Assembly: GCA_007131435.1 (NCBI GenBank)
Contig: SLQM01000188.1
Location: 1-34,045, forward strand
DNA from: Syntrophomonadaceae bacterium
GTDB lineage: Bacteria; Bacillota; Dethiobacteria; DTU022
Direction of reading: 5' to 3'
Length of the DNA: 34,045 nucleotides
The position numbers and the translations under genes are program-made. Positions 1 to 6,977 of the stretch are shown here, in pieces (within the stretch, counting starts at the first letter, position 1; each line of letters starts with the position of its first letter). The notes beneath the pieces were generated by a model. It was not told the DNA's origin, ran no database searches, and was given only the letters and a program-made list of their open reading frames with translations.

Positions 1-281
1 ATCTCACCGCCAAAAAGCTGTAAGCTCTGCTGGCAGGCTATAATTTCAATGCCCTGCTCTGCAGTCTGCTTCAATACTTCAAAAAGCGTTGGGAATTCGC
101 CAATTTTTACTTTTTCCGCTTCACCTTTGACCAGGTTTTTTAAACCCAGCCCCAGGAAATATACTGTGGCATCCTGTCCCATTGCCTTTGCTGTCTGGGC
201 CAAAATCAATGGTGAATAAAGCCTTTCAGGGGTATCTGTCCCACTTGTCTGCACGTAAAGGATCTTATTTGCTTCTGCCAT
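1..281 (-). CDS. DsrE family sulfur-relay protein (partial, C-terminus off the left edge)
   Basis: The visible 93 residues start at ATG 281, one base after the TusA stop, so the two genes are translationally close and in one operon. The sequence has the DsrE-like alpha/beta pattern: an opening strand (KILYVQTSGTDTPER), a middle strand (DATVYFLGLG) and IIACQQSLQLFG. Cys83 falls where DsrE proteins carry the Cys that takes a persulfide. Known members move sulfur between carriers such as TusA in the cytoplasm. The 3' end is missing, so length and C-terminal motifs cannot be judged. The fourth position in a NifS-IscU-TusA operon fits sulfur or possibly selenium handling. I am sure of the family type, not of the exact partner or substrate. 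Confidence 0.75.
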   Translation of the reverse strand, partial: MAEANKILYVQTSGTDTPERLYSPLILAQTAKAMGQDATVYFLGLGLKNLVKGEAEKVKIGEFPTLFEVLKQTAEQGIEIIACQQSLQLFGGE

Positions 282-282
282 C

Positions 283-639
283 TCAAGAATCCTCCTTTCC
301 ACCTTTTTGAACCAGGAAGTGATACTCGTCTCCATCCTGTCTCATGGTAACCAGCTGATGCCCTGCCCTTTTAGCCCAGCGCGGTATGTCTTCTGCTGAA
401 GCCGGATCATCGGCAACCAGTTCCATCAGGTTGCCTTCTTCCAGGGTATCTATTTCTTCCTTGGCCCGCATGACAGGCACCGGGCAATAAAGACCGACAC
501 AATCAACCAGGTGTATTTTCAACTTGTCATCACTTGTGCACCTGTATCTTCCATCTTCAGGATCGGGACAAATAGGTTTGTCACAAAAAGGGCAGCTGCA
601 ACCTTTTGCCTTATCCTGTTCTTGTTTATTCATGTTCAT
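283..639 (-). CDS. TusA/SirA-like sulfur carrier with Cys-rich N-terminal extension
   Basis: 118 residues. Residues 42-115 match the TusA/SirA/YedF fold. The motif CPVP has its acceptor Cys at 52, preceded by DCVGLY and followed by the usual helix and the DDPAS segment. TusA proteins hold sulfur as a persulfide on this Cys and pass it on. The first 40 residues are an extra segment with Cys at 14, 16, 19, 24 and 34, spaced like a small metal-binding knuckle (inference); ordinary TusA (about 80 residues) lacks it. It lies 45 bp after iscU and 1 bp before the DsrE gene, so it is probably the third gene of a four-gene operon. A role in Fe-S or selenium supply is possible but not shown. Confidence 0.82.
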   Translation of the reverse strand: MNMNKQEQDKAKGCSCPFCDKPICPDPEDGRYRCTSDDKLKIHLVDCVGLYCPVPVMRAKEEIDTLEEGNLMELVADDPASAEDIPRWAKRAGHQLVTMRQDGDEYHFLVQKGGKEDS

Positions 640-684
640 TAAAATGACCTCCCATAATAGCTTTTTAAAACCACCTAAACCTGC

Positions 685-1068
685 TTAGTTTTCTGCTTTC
701 ACCTTTGCCCTGTAATCTTCAATTGCTTTATGCAGGGCATCGGCACCCAGGTTAGAGCAGTGCATTTTATTCCCGGGAAGCCCTTCCAGCTCTTCAGCAA
801 CCTGTTTATTGGTAATTTTCATTGCTTCATCAAGGGTTTTACCCTTGGCCATTTCAGATACCATACTTGAAACGGCTATTGCTGCACCACATCCAAAGGT
901 TAAATACTTAATATCTTCAATCCGGTCATCTTTAACTTTAATTGTGAACTTCATCATATCGCCACAAACGGGGTTTCCTACTTCTCCCGTACCATCGGGG
1001 TTATCGAGCTCTCCAATATTGCGCGGCTTGGTGAAATGCTCCATTACTTTATCGCTATACTCAGGCAT
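685..1068 (-). CDS. iscU: IscU/NifU N-terminal-type Fe-S cluster scaffold
   Basis: 127 residues, the normal length for an IscU scaffold. All cluster ligands are visible: Cys35 and Asp37 (NPVCGD), Cys60 (TFGCGAAIA) and Cys104 next to His103 (MHCSNL). IscU builds [2Fe-2S] clusters in the cytoplasm from iron and the persulfide sulfur delivered by a cysteine desulfurase. Its start overlaps the stop of the upstream NifS-like gene by 8 bp (ATGCCTGA), so the two are translationally coupled. The intact scaffold contrasts with the degenerate active site of its partner, which raises the question of where its sulfur comes from. No hscA/hscB chaperones or ferredoxin gene are beside it, as is common in clostridia. 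Confidence 0.93.
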   Translation of the reverse strand: MPEYSDKVMEHFTKPRNIGELDNPDGTGEVGNPVCGDMMKFTIKVKDDRIEDIKYLTFGCGAAIAVSSMVSEMAKGKTLDEAMKITNKQVAEELEGLPGNKMHCSNLGADALHKAIEDYRAKVKAEN

Positions 1069-2248
1069 TCTGTTTAGCCTCCTTCATAAACTGGTGGTAA
1101 AGCGGAGACATGCTCCGCAAAATATTGGTAACTTCAGCCAGCTGTTCGGTAATGTATGGAATATCTTCTACGCTGCTTCCCGGCCCCGCGGTAAGCTGCA
1201 GGGAGCCCTGGGCCAGCTCGGGAGGAACACCGATCGCTGATAAAACATGAGATGATTTTAAGGCCTGCGAAGTACAGGATGAGCCGCTTGAAACGCTGAT
1301 GCCGGCCATGTCTAAACGCATCAGCAGGGCTTCTCCTTCAACAAAGCTAACTGATATGTTAAGGTTTCGCGGCACCCTCTTCTCCGGGTGGCCGTTTAAA
1401 TGTAAATATGGTATGGCGCTAAAAAGACTCTCTTTTAGCTTATCCCTGAAAAAAGCAGCTTCTTTTGCACGTTCTTCAAGCTGAACGGCTGCAATGCGCG
1501 CCGCTTCGCCAAGGCCGGCAATGAGGGCAACATTTTCTGTTCCGGCCCGCAGCCCTTTTTCCTGGGTCCCCCCTTCAACCAGGGGTGTTAACCTTACTCC
1601 ACGCTTGACAAATAGCGCCCCTGTACCTTTGGGCCCGTAAAACTGGTCTCCCGCCAGTGAAAGCATATCTATACCGAGCTTTTGAACATCAACAGGAATC
1701 CATCCTACTGCTGCTGCTGCATCGGTGTGAAAAACAACATTACTTTCTTTTGCTACAGCTACCAGTTCTGCGAGGGGTTGTATGGTCCCTATTTCCTGGT
1801 TAGCGGCCTGGATAGTGACCAAAATAGTCTCGCCTGTAATCGCGTCGGCCAGGTCCCGGGGGTGAACCAGCCCGTATTCATCTACCGGAAGCTCTGTTAT
1901 AGAAAACCCTTCCTTTTTCAAGGTTTTAAGCTGGTTAAGAATAGAAAAATGCTCAACCGGAGAAGTGATAATGTGCTTCCCCTTCTTCATATTGGCTTTT
2001 GCAAAACCTTTAACTGCCAGGTTGTTTGCTTCCGAAGCAGATGCAGTAAAAATAATATTTCCTGCATCTGCACCTATTAGCCGTCCTACATTTTCCCGGG
2101 CCTCCTGCAGGGCTTTACGGGGCATTTCCCCTAAACTATGACCACTTGAAGGGTTACCATAATGCTCGGTTAAAAGTGGAAGCATCTTCTCTATAATTGC
2201 TTTTTCAACAGGGGCTGCTGCTGTATAATCAAGGTTTATTTTTTTCAT
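1061..2248 (-). CDS. nifS: NifS/IscS-like cysteine desulfurase homologue lacking the PLP lysine
   Basis: 395 residues, normal for class I NifS/IscS, with the fold recognisable throughout (LDYTAAAPV at the start, SEANNLAVKG, QEIGTIQP, GTENVALIAGLGEA). The active-site Cys is present at 325 (SSGSSCTSQ), as is the PLP-stacking His100 (PVEHF). However, the segment that should read S-x-HK-xYGPKG reads LAGDQFYGPKG: His is Asp201 and the Schiff-base Lys is Gln202. The Q of the D-x-x-Q motif is Ala179, and the two Arg of the usual IRxSLGR segment read LQLTAGP. I confirmed these codons by reading the reverse complement. It may be a non-PLP sulfur carrier or scaffold. I start at ATG 2248 because AGAGGG lies 9 nt upstream; a start at 2266 has no such site. 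First gene of the operon. Confidence 0.88.
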   Translation of the reverse strand: MKKINLDYTAAAPVEKAIIEKMLPLLTEHYGNPSSGHSLGEMPRKALQEARENVGRLIGADAGNIIFTASASEANNLAVKGFAKANMKKGKHIITSPVEHFSILNQLKTLKKEGFSITELPVDEYGLVHPRDLADAITGETILVTIQAANQEIGTIQPLAELVAVAKESNVVFHTDAAAAVGWIPVDVQKLGIDMLSLAGDQFYGPKGTGALFVKRGVRLTPLVEGGTQEKGLRAGTENVALIAGLGEAARIAAVQLEERAKEAAFFRDKLKESLFSAIPYLHLNGHPEKRVPRNLNISVSFVEGEALLMRLDMAGISVSSGSSCTSQALKSSHVLSAIGVPPELAQGSLQLTAGPGSSVEDIPYITEQLAEVTNILRSMSPLYHQFMKEAKQNA

Positions 2249-2312
2249 TTTAAACATCCCTCTCAAAGCTTTCAGCTGAGTCTTGACTAATTCATCAAAT
2301 AATTATATAATT

Positions 2313-2350
2313 CCTATAAGAATTATAGGTTATTTATAGCGGCGTGTCAA
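2313..2350 (-). promoter_or_regulatory. nifS operon promoter with a palindrome over the -10
   Basis: Read on the minus strand, -35 TTGACA (2345-2350) and -10 TATAAT (2322-2327) are separated by exactly 17 bp, a consensus sigma-A promoter. The perfect inverted repeat CCTATAA-gaa-TTATAGG (2313-2329) covers the -10. A protein bound here would block RNA polymerase. Rrf2-family repressors (IscR, CymR) are plausible because they control such operons, but no regulator gene is in view. The leader to the nifS start is about 65 nt. Confidence 0.75.
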
Positions 2351-2388
2351 GGGCATCAAGGGTTAAAATAATATTGCAGTAGGAATAT

Positions 2389-2417
2389 TTAAAAAACCTT
2401 GGCTGCTAGGATATAAT
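2389..2417 (+). promoter_or_regulatory. Possible rubrerythrin promoter
   Basis: TATAAT at 2412-2417 lies about 100 bp before the rubrerythrin start. The -35 at 17-bp spacing (TTAAAA, 2389-2394) is poor, so it may need an activator. A short inverted repeat (AAAGGG-cttt-CCCTTT) follows in the leader at about 2425-2440. Confidence 0.4.
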
Positions 2418-2516
2418 AAATTTTAAAGGGCTTTCCCTTTAAGCTGATCAACCTGGTTGCACTTAGAAGGTAACAATCAGGCCCAGCAAATAAAACTAAA
2501 AGGAGCGAATTAAAGA

Positions 2517-3014
2517 ATGAAAACAAAGGAAAATCTGATGGCAGCTTTTGCCGGGGAATCACAGGCTAACAGGAAATACCTGGCCTTTTCCAAAAAGGCA
2601 GAAAAAGACGGTTTCAAGAATGTTGCCCGTATTTTTAAGGCTATTGCCGAAGCTGAAACTATTCATGCTTTAAAACACTTTGAAATTGCCGGTAAAGTAA
2701 ATGACACCCTTGAAAACCTGAAAGCTGCAGCTGAAGGTGAACACTATGAATTCTCGGAAATGTATCCTGAATTTATTGAAACAGCCAAACAGGAAGGAGA
2801 TAATAAGGCACTTCAGAGTTTTGAGTACGCCAATGCAGCAGAAAAAGTGCACGGCGGAATATTCAATGATCTAAAAGAAGCGGTTGCCAAAGGTTCTGAC
2901 TCAGAAGACAAAAATGTTTACCTCTGTCCCGTATGCGGGTGGGTAGGCTTTGATCCCGTTCCCGATAAATGCCCGATCTGTAATACGGCAAAAAAAGCTT
3001 TCCAGCAGTTTTAA
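2517..3014 (+). CDS. rbr: Rubrerythrin
   Basis: 165 residues. The N-terminal four-helix bundle carries the di-iron ligands in two E-x-x-H-type helices (AEAETIHALKHFE near residue 48 and NAAEKVHGGIF near 112) plus the first-helix Glu in GESQANRKY. The last 35 residues are a rubredoxin domain with two CxxC pairs (CPVCG and CPICN). Rubrerythrin reduces hydrogen peroxide to water in the cytoplasm of anaerobes, taking electrons from rubredoxin. It starts at ATG 2517 with AGGAG 11 nt upstream, is monocistronic, and is followed by a strong hairpin. A separate rubredoxin gene 3.2 kb away is a plausible electron donor (inference). Confidence 0.96.
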   Translation: MKTKENLMAAFAGESQANRKYLAFSKKAEKDGFKNVARIFKAIAEAETIHALKHFEIAGKVNDTLENLKAAAEGEHYEFSEMYPEFIETAKQEGDNKALQSFEYANAAEKVHGGIFNDLKEAVAKGSDSEDKNVYLCPVCGWVGFDPVPDKCPICNTAKKAFQQF

Positions 3015-3032
3015 ACAACTTGCTAAATCTTA

Positions 3033-3059
3033 AAGGGGCACTTTTTATAAGTGCCCCTT
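3033..3059. terminator. Terminator between the convergent rbr and CotH-type genes
   Basis: Perfect 11-bp stem (AAGGGGCACTT/AAGTGCCCCTT) with a 5-nt loop, 18 bp after the rubrerythrin stop and 15 bp from the end of the facing gene. It probably ends transcription from both sides. Confidence 0.85.
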
Positions 3060-3074
3060 CTTAATTATCCTCAC

Positions 3075-6000
3075 CTAATTCCATTCATCAAAGATAAACA
3101 TTTCCTCTTCACTTAGGTTAAAGTAACTTTTTAAGTGGTTTAGAACATGCTCCTGGCGAAGTTCGGCAAAATTGCGCAGAACTTCCACCTGCCTGTGCCA
3201 GCGGTCCATTGACCCTCCCCACCTGTCCAGGTGCCTTGGCATTTCCGGCTCGATATTGGATGCCAGTTCATCAATCTTTTCTATAACCCTTTCTGTCTTG
3301 AAGGTATTATTGAGATGGAAGGCTGAGCGCTCGATAAACCTTTCCCTGAAATCGGAGTTGCGAAGTAACCCGTTAATCAGGTCGGTATTCAGGTTGCGCC
3401 ACGGCCCGGTCCCCCCCGGCAGGGTTGCATAAGCCAGGGTGTTGTTTGCATGATTGCCCTCCCAAAAGCCCCAGTCAAGGTCGAAAGTAATCCAGCGCCA
3501 TTTGCCATCTTCGTTCTGTTCACGCCAGAAACGGATATTAGCCAGGTCGGTCTGGGCAAAGTAGATTTGTGCTATCCAGTAATCTATATAGTTATCAATA
3601 TCCATCATGGCCGCCACGTGATTATAGCTATCCGGGTTTGAAAGGTCATTGCTGCGCACAAAATCAAGCATATCCCTGTAATGATCGTTGGAGCCAGTCC
3701 GTACCCAACCGTTACCCTGCAGCAGGTCTACCCGGTCAGGATCAACCCCATGATTGTAATGAAGATAATGATTGTTTATCCTTTCCCGCAAGTTATAAAT
3801 ACCCCAGTACTGCCCATTGATATAAAGAACTGTCTGACGGTAAGCCTGGTAATCATAATGCTCCAGGTCCAACAGGCTTGTCATAAAAATATCCCTGATC
3901 TTGGAAAACTGCCAGTCCTGGCCAGAAGTGCGCAGGGTTAGGCCTTTATTTGAAAGCGGCTTTTCGGGATAGAAGTCGGGGAAAAAGGGATAGGTAAATT
4001 CGTTATACCCGTAAATGTTGCGGGCAAAAAGGTTAAAAGATTTCTGCGGCTCTGCCCGGCTATACTGGCCGGCAATTCTTAAACCAAGGTCAAAACTGAA
4101 TCCTGCCTCGCCACCCGGTTCAAAAAACTCCATGTGGACGGGAATTTCTATATTTTGCCAAAAATTTGCACCCCGGTAGGGGAAATATGATGCGCCCCCC
4201 CGCCCTTTCATGTAGATGCCCCGAACAGGATCAAAAAAATCATCCGGGTCACCCATAATTGATATAACTGGCAGGTGGTGATCATCGCCGATGAAAAATG
4301 TACGGTTTACCGTCGGACCGGGCAGTTTTCCTTCTTCAAAAACCCTGGCCCTCAAAACAGTGGTCTCTGTTATTTCGATAGGCCCGCTGTAAAGTTTGCC
4401 TTCTTCATAAGAGGGGGTTTGAAGCCTGGTGTCTTCAGTAATAAATATCTGTCCATTATAGCGGGATAAATGAGCAGCTGGCTCCCTACCGTTTAAAGTG
4501 TAACGAATTTCTGCATCCGGTGAATCGGTAAAAAGCTCCACCGTTACTGGGTTGTCAAAAAAACCGCCCTGGGAAGATACCCGGGTAATGGCACCAAAAC
4601 CGCTGAAGACTTCCCCCTCATTCGGTGCGCCCGGAGAAGCTTTCTTAAAGAAAGTGCGGTTCCCACTCCCGCCCGGGCAGTGGCCTACAGATAAATCAGG
4701 CAGCAGTTTGCCGGAATGCAGGCTGTCTAACACCAGGCCGGTTGGATGGGTCAGGGATATGGTTTCACCTGTCGCCTGGATCTGGTAATTAGTGTGCAGG
4801 TAGTCATTTTCAGGATCCCTGCGATCTTTACGGGAAGCAAATACAAGCAGGTAATCACCTGGATTAATTTCGACAGAGGGCAGTACCCAGCGGAACAGAT
4901 CATCCTCATCATCTGAGAGGCCGAAACCTTCAAGATTTACCGGCTCAGTGCCCTGGTTGTGCAGCTCAATCCAATCCGGGTAGTCTCCATCTTCATCGGC
5001 GATTGTGGTCAGGTTCTCAGCCATAACTTCACTAATTATCAGGGTTCCCTCTTCTACTGCAGGATAAGCAGCCAACTCTTCATAGCCCATTGTTTTATTA
5101 ACTTCGCCGGGTGTGGGACGGGGAAAGAACAGCCAGGAATCTGGATCACCGGGATCGCGGCCGTATGAAATATCATCATGCTGAGCTCGTATGGGGATCA
5201 AATCAATAGTTTTTCCATCTGGTGTTTTAAATACCAGTTCATCATCTCGATCATTTAAACCAAAGTTAACATGCAAAAAGGGGTTGTCAGGATCATCAAT
5301 GTTCTTACCCGAGGCAAAAATAATTAGGTATTCCCCGGGCCCGATTGTAACACCGGGAAACCTCCACTTGAAAGGGTTACTTTCTTTATCTGAGAGCCAG
5401 TATCCTTCGAGATTAATATTTGCATCTCCGGAATTATAAAGTTCAATCCACTCATGCAGTTCGCTGTCTTCATCCATTATGGAAGTATAATTGCGTACTA
5501 AAAATTCATTAATATAAACGGGGTGGTCTTGGGCTCCAGGCAGATTAAAAACATCTTCATAAGGCTCTTTTTCGTTCGGTTCTCCCGGAGTGGCATCCAG
5601 GAAATAAGCCCATTCATCACCATAAGGCTGAGGGCGACCGAATGAAATATTTGATGGAATTTTTTCTTCGAAAACGATCTCATCCAGTATACGGCCGTCA
5701 ATATGACCAAACACCACGGCATCACCGCTGCGGTTGATTCTAAAATCGGTATGCAGGTTTTCACGATCAGGGCTTGACCGATTTTTACCGGATGCAAAAA
5801 CAACCAGGTGTTCACCGGGTTCTATGACAATACCTGGGAACATCCACTGCATGGGTTCATCAGGATCATTGGATAGCCAGTAGCCCTCAAGATTGATGGC
5901 CCTGCTCTTCGGGTTATGTATCTCGATCCAATCCGGGTAATCTCCATCTTCGTCCTGCAGCACAACCCTATTGCTGGCCATTATTTCGGTTATCATTAAA

Positions 6001-6116
6001 TCCTTACCGTCTACACTTAAAGCAACCAGCAGTAAGATAAGCACAATAAAAAAAACCAGAAGCCCAAATGTCATCCAACCTCTTTCAGTTTTACGGGGCT
6101 TATTTCTATAATACAT
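3075..6116 (-). CDS. Membrane-anchored surface protein: three lamin-tail domains, chitobiase-C-like domain, CotH kinase domain
   Basis: 1013 residues. A positively charged N-terminus and one hydrophobic segment (about 16-34) form a signal anchor, so the bulk is outside the cell. Three lamin-tail domains follow at about 38-190, 198-345 and 357-505. Each has the repeated pattern ITEIMAxN or similar, DEDGDYPDWIEIHN, NLEGYWLSDD, FPGVxIxPGEYLxxFASGK and a closing S-x-G. A chitobiase-C-like domain (about 508-608, with DAEIRYTLNGREP) comes next. The CotH domain (about 612-985) includes RDIFMTSLL, GIYNLRERI and the acidic motif FDLDWGF (about 878-884), matching the kinase metal-binding region. Known CotH proteins phosphorylate spore-coat proteins; this secreted relative may act on the envelope or spore surface (inference). 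Single gene facing rbr. Confidence 0.88.
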   Translation of the reverse strand: MYYRNKPRKTERGWMTFGLLVFFIVLILLLVALSVDGKDLMITEIMASNRVVLQDEDGDYPDWIEIHNPKSRAINLEGYWLSNDPDEPMQWMFPGIVIEPGEHLVVFASGKNRSSPDRENLHTDFRINRSGDAVVFGHIDGRILDEIVFEEKIPSNISFGRPQPYGDEWAYFLDATPGEPNEKEPYEDVFNLPGAQDHPVYINEFLVRNYTSIMDEDSELHEWIELYNSGDANINLEGYWLSDKESNPFKWRFPGVTIGPGEYLIIFASGKNIDDPDNPFLHVNFGLNDRDDELVFKTPDGKTIDLIPIRAQHDDISYGRDPGDPDSWLFFPRPTPGEVNKTMGYEELAAYPAVEEGTLIISEVMAENLTTIADEDGDYPDWIELHNQGTEPVNLEGFGLSDDEDDLFRWVLPSVEINPGDYLLVFASRKDRRDPENDYLHTNYQIQATGETISLTHPTGLVLDSLHSGKLLPDLSVGHCPGGSGNRTFFKKASPGAPNEGEVFSGFGAITRVSSQGGFFDNPVTVELFTDSPDAEIRYTLNGREPAAHLSRYNGQIFITEDTRLQTPSYEEGKLYSGPIEITETTVLRARVFEEGKLPGPTVNRTFFIGDDHHLPVISIMGDPDDFFDPVRGIYMKGRGGASYFPYRGANFWQNIEIPVHMEFFEPGGEAGFSFDLGLRIAGQYSRAEPQKSFNLFARNIYGYNEFTYPFFPDFYPEKPLSNKGLTLRTSGQDWQFSKIRDIFMTSLLDLEHYDYQAYRQTVLYINGQYWGIYNLRERINNHYLHYNHGVDPDRVDLLQGNGWVRTGSNDHYRDMLDFVRSNDLSNPDSYNHVAAMMDIDNYIDYWIAQIYFAQTDLANIRFWREQNEDGKWRWITFDLDWGFWEGNHANNTLAYATLPGGTGPWRNLNTDLINGLLRNSDFRERFIERSAFHLNNTFKTERVIEKIDELASNIEPEMPRHLDRWGGSMDRWHRQVEVLRNFAELRQEHVLNHLKSYFNLSEEEMFIFDEWN

Positions 6117-6166
6117 CTAAACAACCTTTCTTTTAAATCGGCCTAACAGTCATCAGTTTTATTAGT

Positions 6167-6195
6167 TTGACCTGGTAGTAACTATGAGCTATTAT
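6167..6195 (+). promoter_or_regulatory. Rubredoxin promoter
   Basis: TTGACC (6167-6172), 17-bp spacer, TATTAT (6190-6195). About 55 bp before the rubredoxin start, which has GAGGAGGAAT immediately upstream. Good sigma-A match. Confidence 0.7.
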
Positions 6196-6250
6196 CTTAA
6201 TAATAAAGCCTGTAAAGGCTAAAGACAACCCTAACGAGGAGGAATATTTA

Positions 6251-6424
6251 ATGCAAAGCTACGTATGTGAACTCTGTGATTATACTTATGACCCGGGTAT
6301 AGGAGACATAGAAAATGGTGTTGCCCCGGGAACAGCTTTTGAAAACCTGCCCGACGACTGGAAATGCCCCGTATGCGGTGCAGAAAAGGATGAGTTCCAG
6401 GCTGTCCCTGACAAATCGCTATAA
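6251..6424 (+). CDS. Rubredoxin
   Basis: 57 residues, typical for a rubredoxin. The single iron is held by two pairs, Cys6/Cys9 ([12 protein letters not shown]) and Cys39/Cys42 ([13 protein letters not shown]). The conserved [15 protein letters not shown] segment lies between them. Rubredoxins carry single electrons in the cytoplasm, here most likely for rubrerythrin or related oxygen-scavenging enzymes. ATG 6251 sits 9 nt after GGAGG. The gene has its own promoter and a strong terminator, so it is monocistronic. Nothing is unusual in the sequence. Confidence 0.96.
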   Translation: MQSYVCELCDYTYDPGIGDIENGVAPGTAFENLPDDWKCPVCGAEKDEFQAVPDKSL

Positions 6425-6486
6425 AAATCAGGGCGGCTCATACTTCGTTTGAAAATACTATCCACCTGACTTGCAATATACGACAA

Positions 6487-6513
6487 GCGGGACAGTTACA
6501 GTAACTGTCCCGC
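6487..6513 (+). terminator. Rubredoxin terminator
   Basis: Near-perfect 27-nt inverted repeat: 13-bp arms GCGGGACAGTTAC and GTAACTGTCCCGC around one base, followed by ATAATTTTTT. The T-run points to the plus strand. It sits 62 bp after the rubredoxin stop. Confidence 0.85.
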
Positions 6514-6599
6514 ATAATTTTTTAAATAGTTTAACTTGTTTCATACCTGTTATCTCTGAACATTGGCAGTCGTTAAGAGAGGTGAATAGTTCCGTTCCC

Positions 6600-6878
6600 T
6601 CAATGATCAAGCTGTTCTACTACATACTGGCCAAACACCCAAAACCCTACCCAGCTTATATTATATTTTTTGTCAACCATATCCTTACGGATATAAAAAG
6701 GTATACCCTCTACTTCAGTTTTCTCAAAATCATTTTCCTCTGCTGGTTTGCCTGCTCGCACGGCAGGGATATATACACAGCCACCTCAGCCGCCGCGGCT
6801 TGCCATGTAGAGAACGTGAGGGCCGCCCGCTTTTTTCATTTTTTCCAGCGCTGCTGCAGAAACTGACAGGTTAGACAT
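6600..6878 (-). CDS. HesB/IscA-like selenoprotein (in-frame UGA = Sec31)
   Basis: 92 residues if UGA at 6786-6788 is read as selenocysteine. ATG 6878 has GGGAGG 7 nt upstream. The first 30 residues (starting MSNLSVSAAALEKMKKAGG) lead into SRGG-Sec-GGCVYIP, with Sec31 and Cys34. The frame then stays open for 61 codons with coding character (EVEGIPFYIRKDMV, then YNISWVGFWVFG). The pattern 'helix, strand, G-G-x-G-G-C, acidic stretch, EVEGIPFYI' resembles HesB/IscA proteins, where Cys replaces Sec; a HesB-like selenoprotein family is known in bacteria. The C-terminal CGC of IscA is absent. A stem-loop follows the UGA at SECIS distance, and a second selenoprotein (fdhA) lies in this window. Role likely Fe-S or redox (inference). 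Standard gene callers miss it or truncate it to 30 residues. Confidence 0.82.
6751..6767 (-). promoter_or_regulatory. Candidate SECIS hairpin of the HesB-like selenoprotein
   Basis: On the minus strand, 18 nt after the UGA, CCTGC-CGTGCGA-GCAGG forms a 5-bp stem with a 7-nt loop with G at its second position. Distance and loop fit the bacterial SECIS consensus recognised by SelB. The stem is short, so I rate it below the fdhA element. Confidence 0.6.
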
Positions 6879-6906
6879 TATAAAACCTCCCGGAAATATT
6901 TGTAGT

Positions 6907-6954
6907 TTCTTAATCAAACAAAAGCAATTAAGAATCATTACTAAAATTATATCA
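6907..6954 (-). promoter_or_regulatory. Extended -10 promoter and inverted repeat before the HesB-like gene
   Basis: Minus strand TGATATAAT (6946-6954) is an extended -10; no good -35 is seen. Just downstream, around and after the expected start of transcription, TTCTTAAT (6907-6914) and ATTAAGAA (6927-6934) form an 8-bp inverted repeat with a 12-nt spacer, a possible operator. The leader is about 60 nt. Confidence 0.5.
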
Positions 6955-6977
6955 TAAAGGGAAGGCTTGTGCTGTTT

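Noticed and set aside
2249-2266. Upstream ATG starts of the NifS-like gene
   Set aside because: The ribosome site AGAGGG lies between them and ATG 2248, so they would be translated without one.
6471-6866. A 131-codon plus-strand frame opposite the HesB-like gene
   Set aside because: It runs across the rubredoxin terminator and lies antisense to the selenoprotein frame, which has a ribosome site, family resemblance and a SECIS-like hairpin. The plus frame has none of these.
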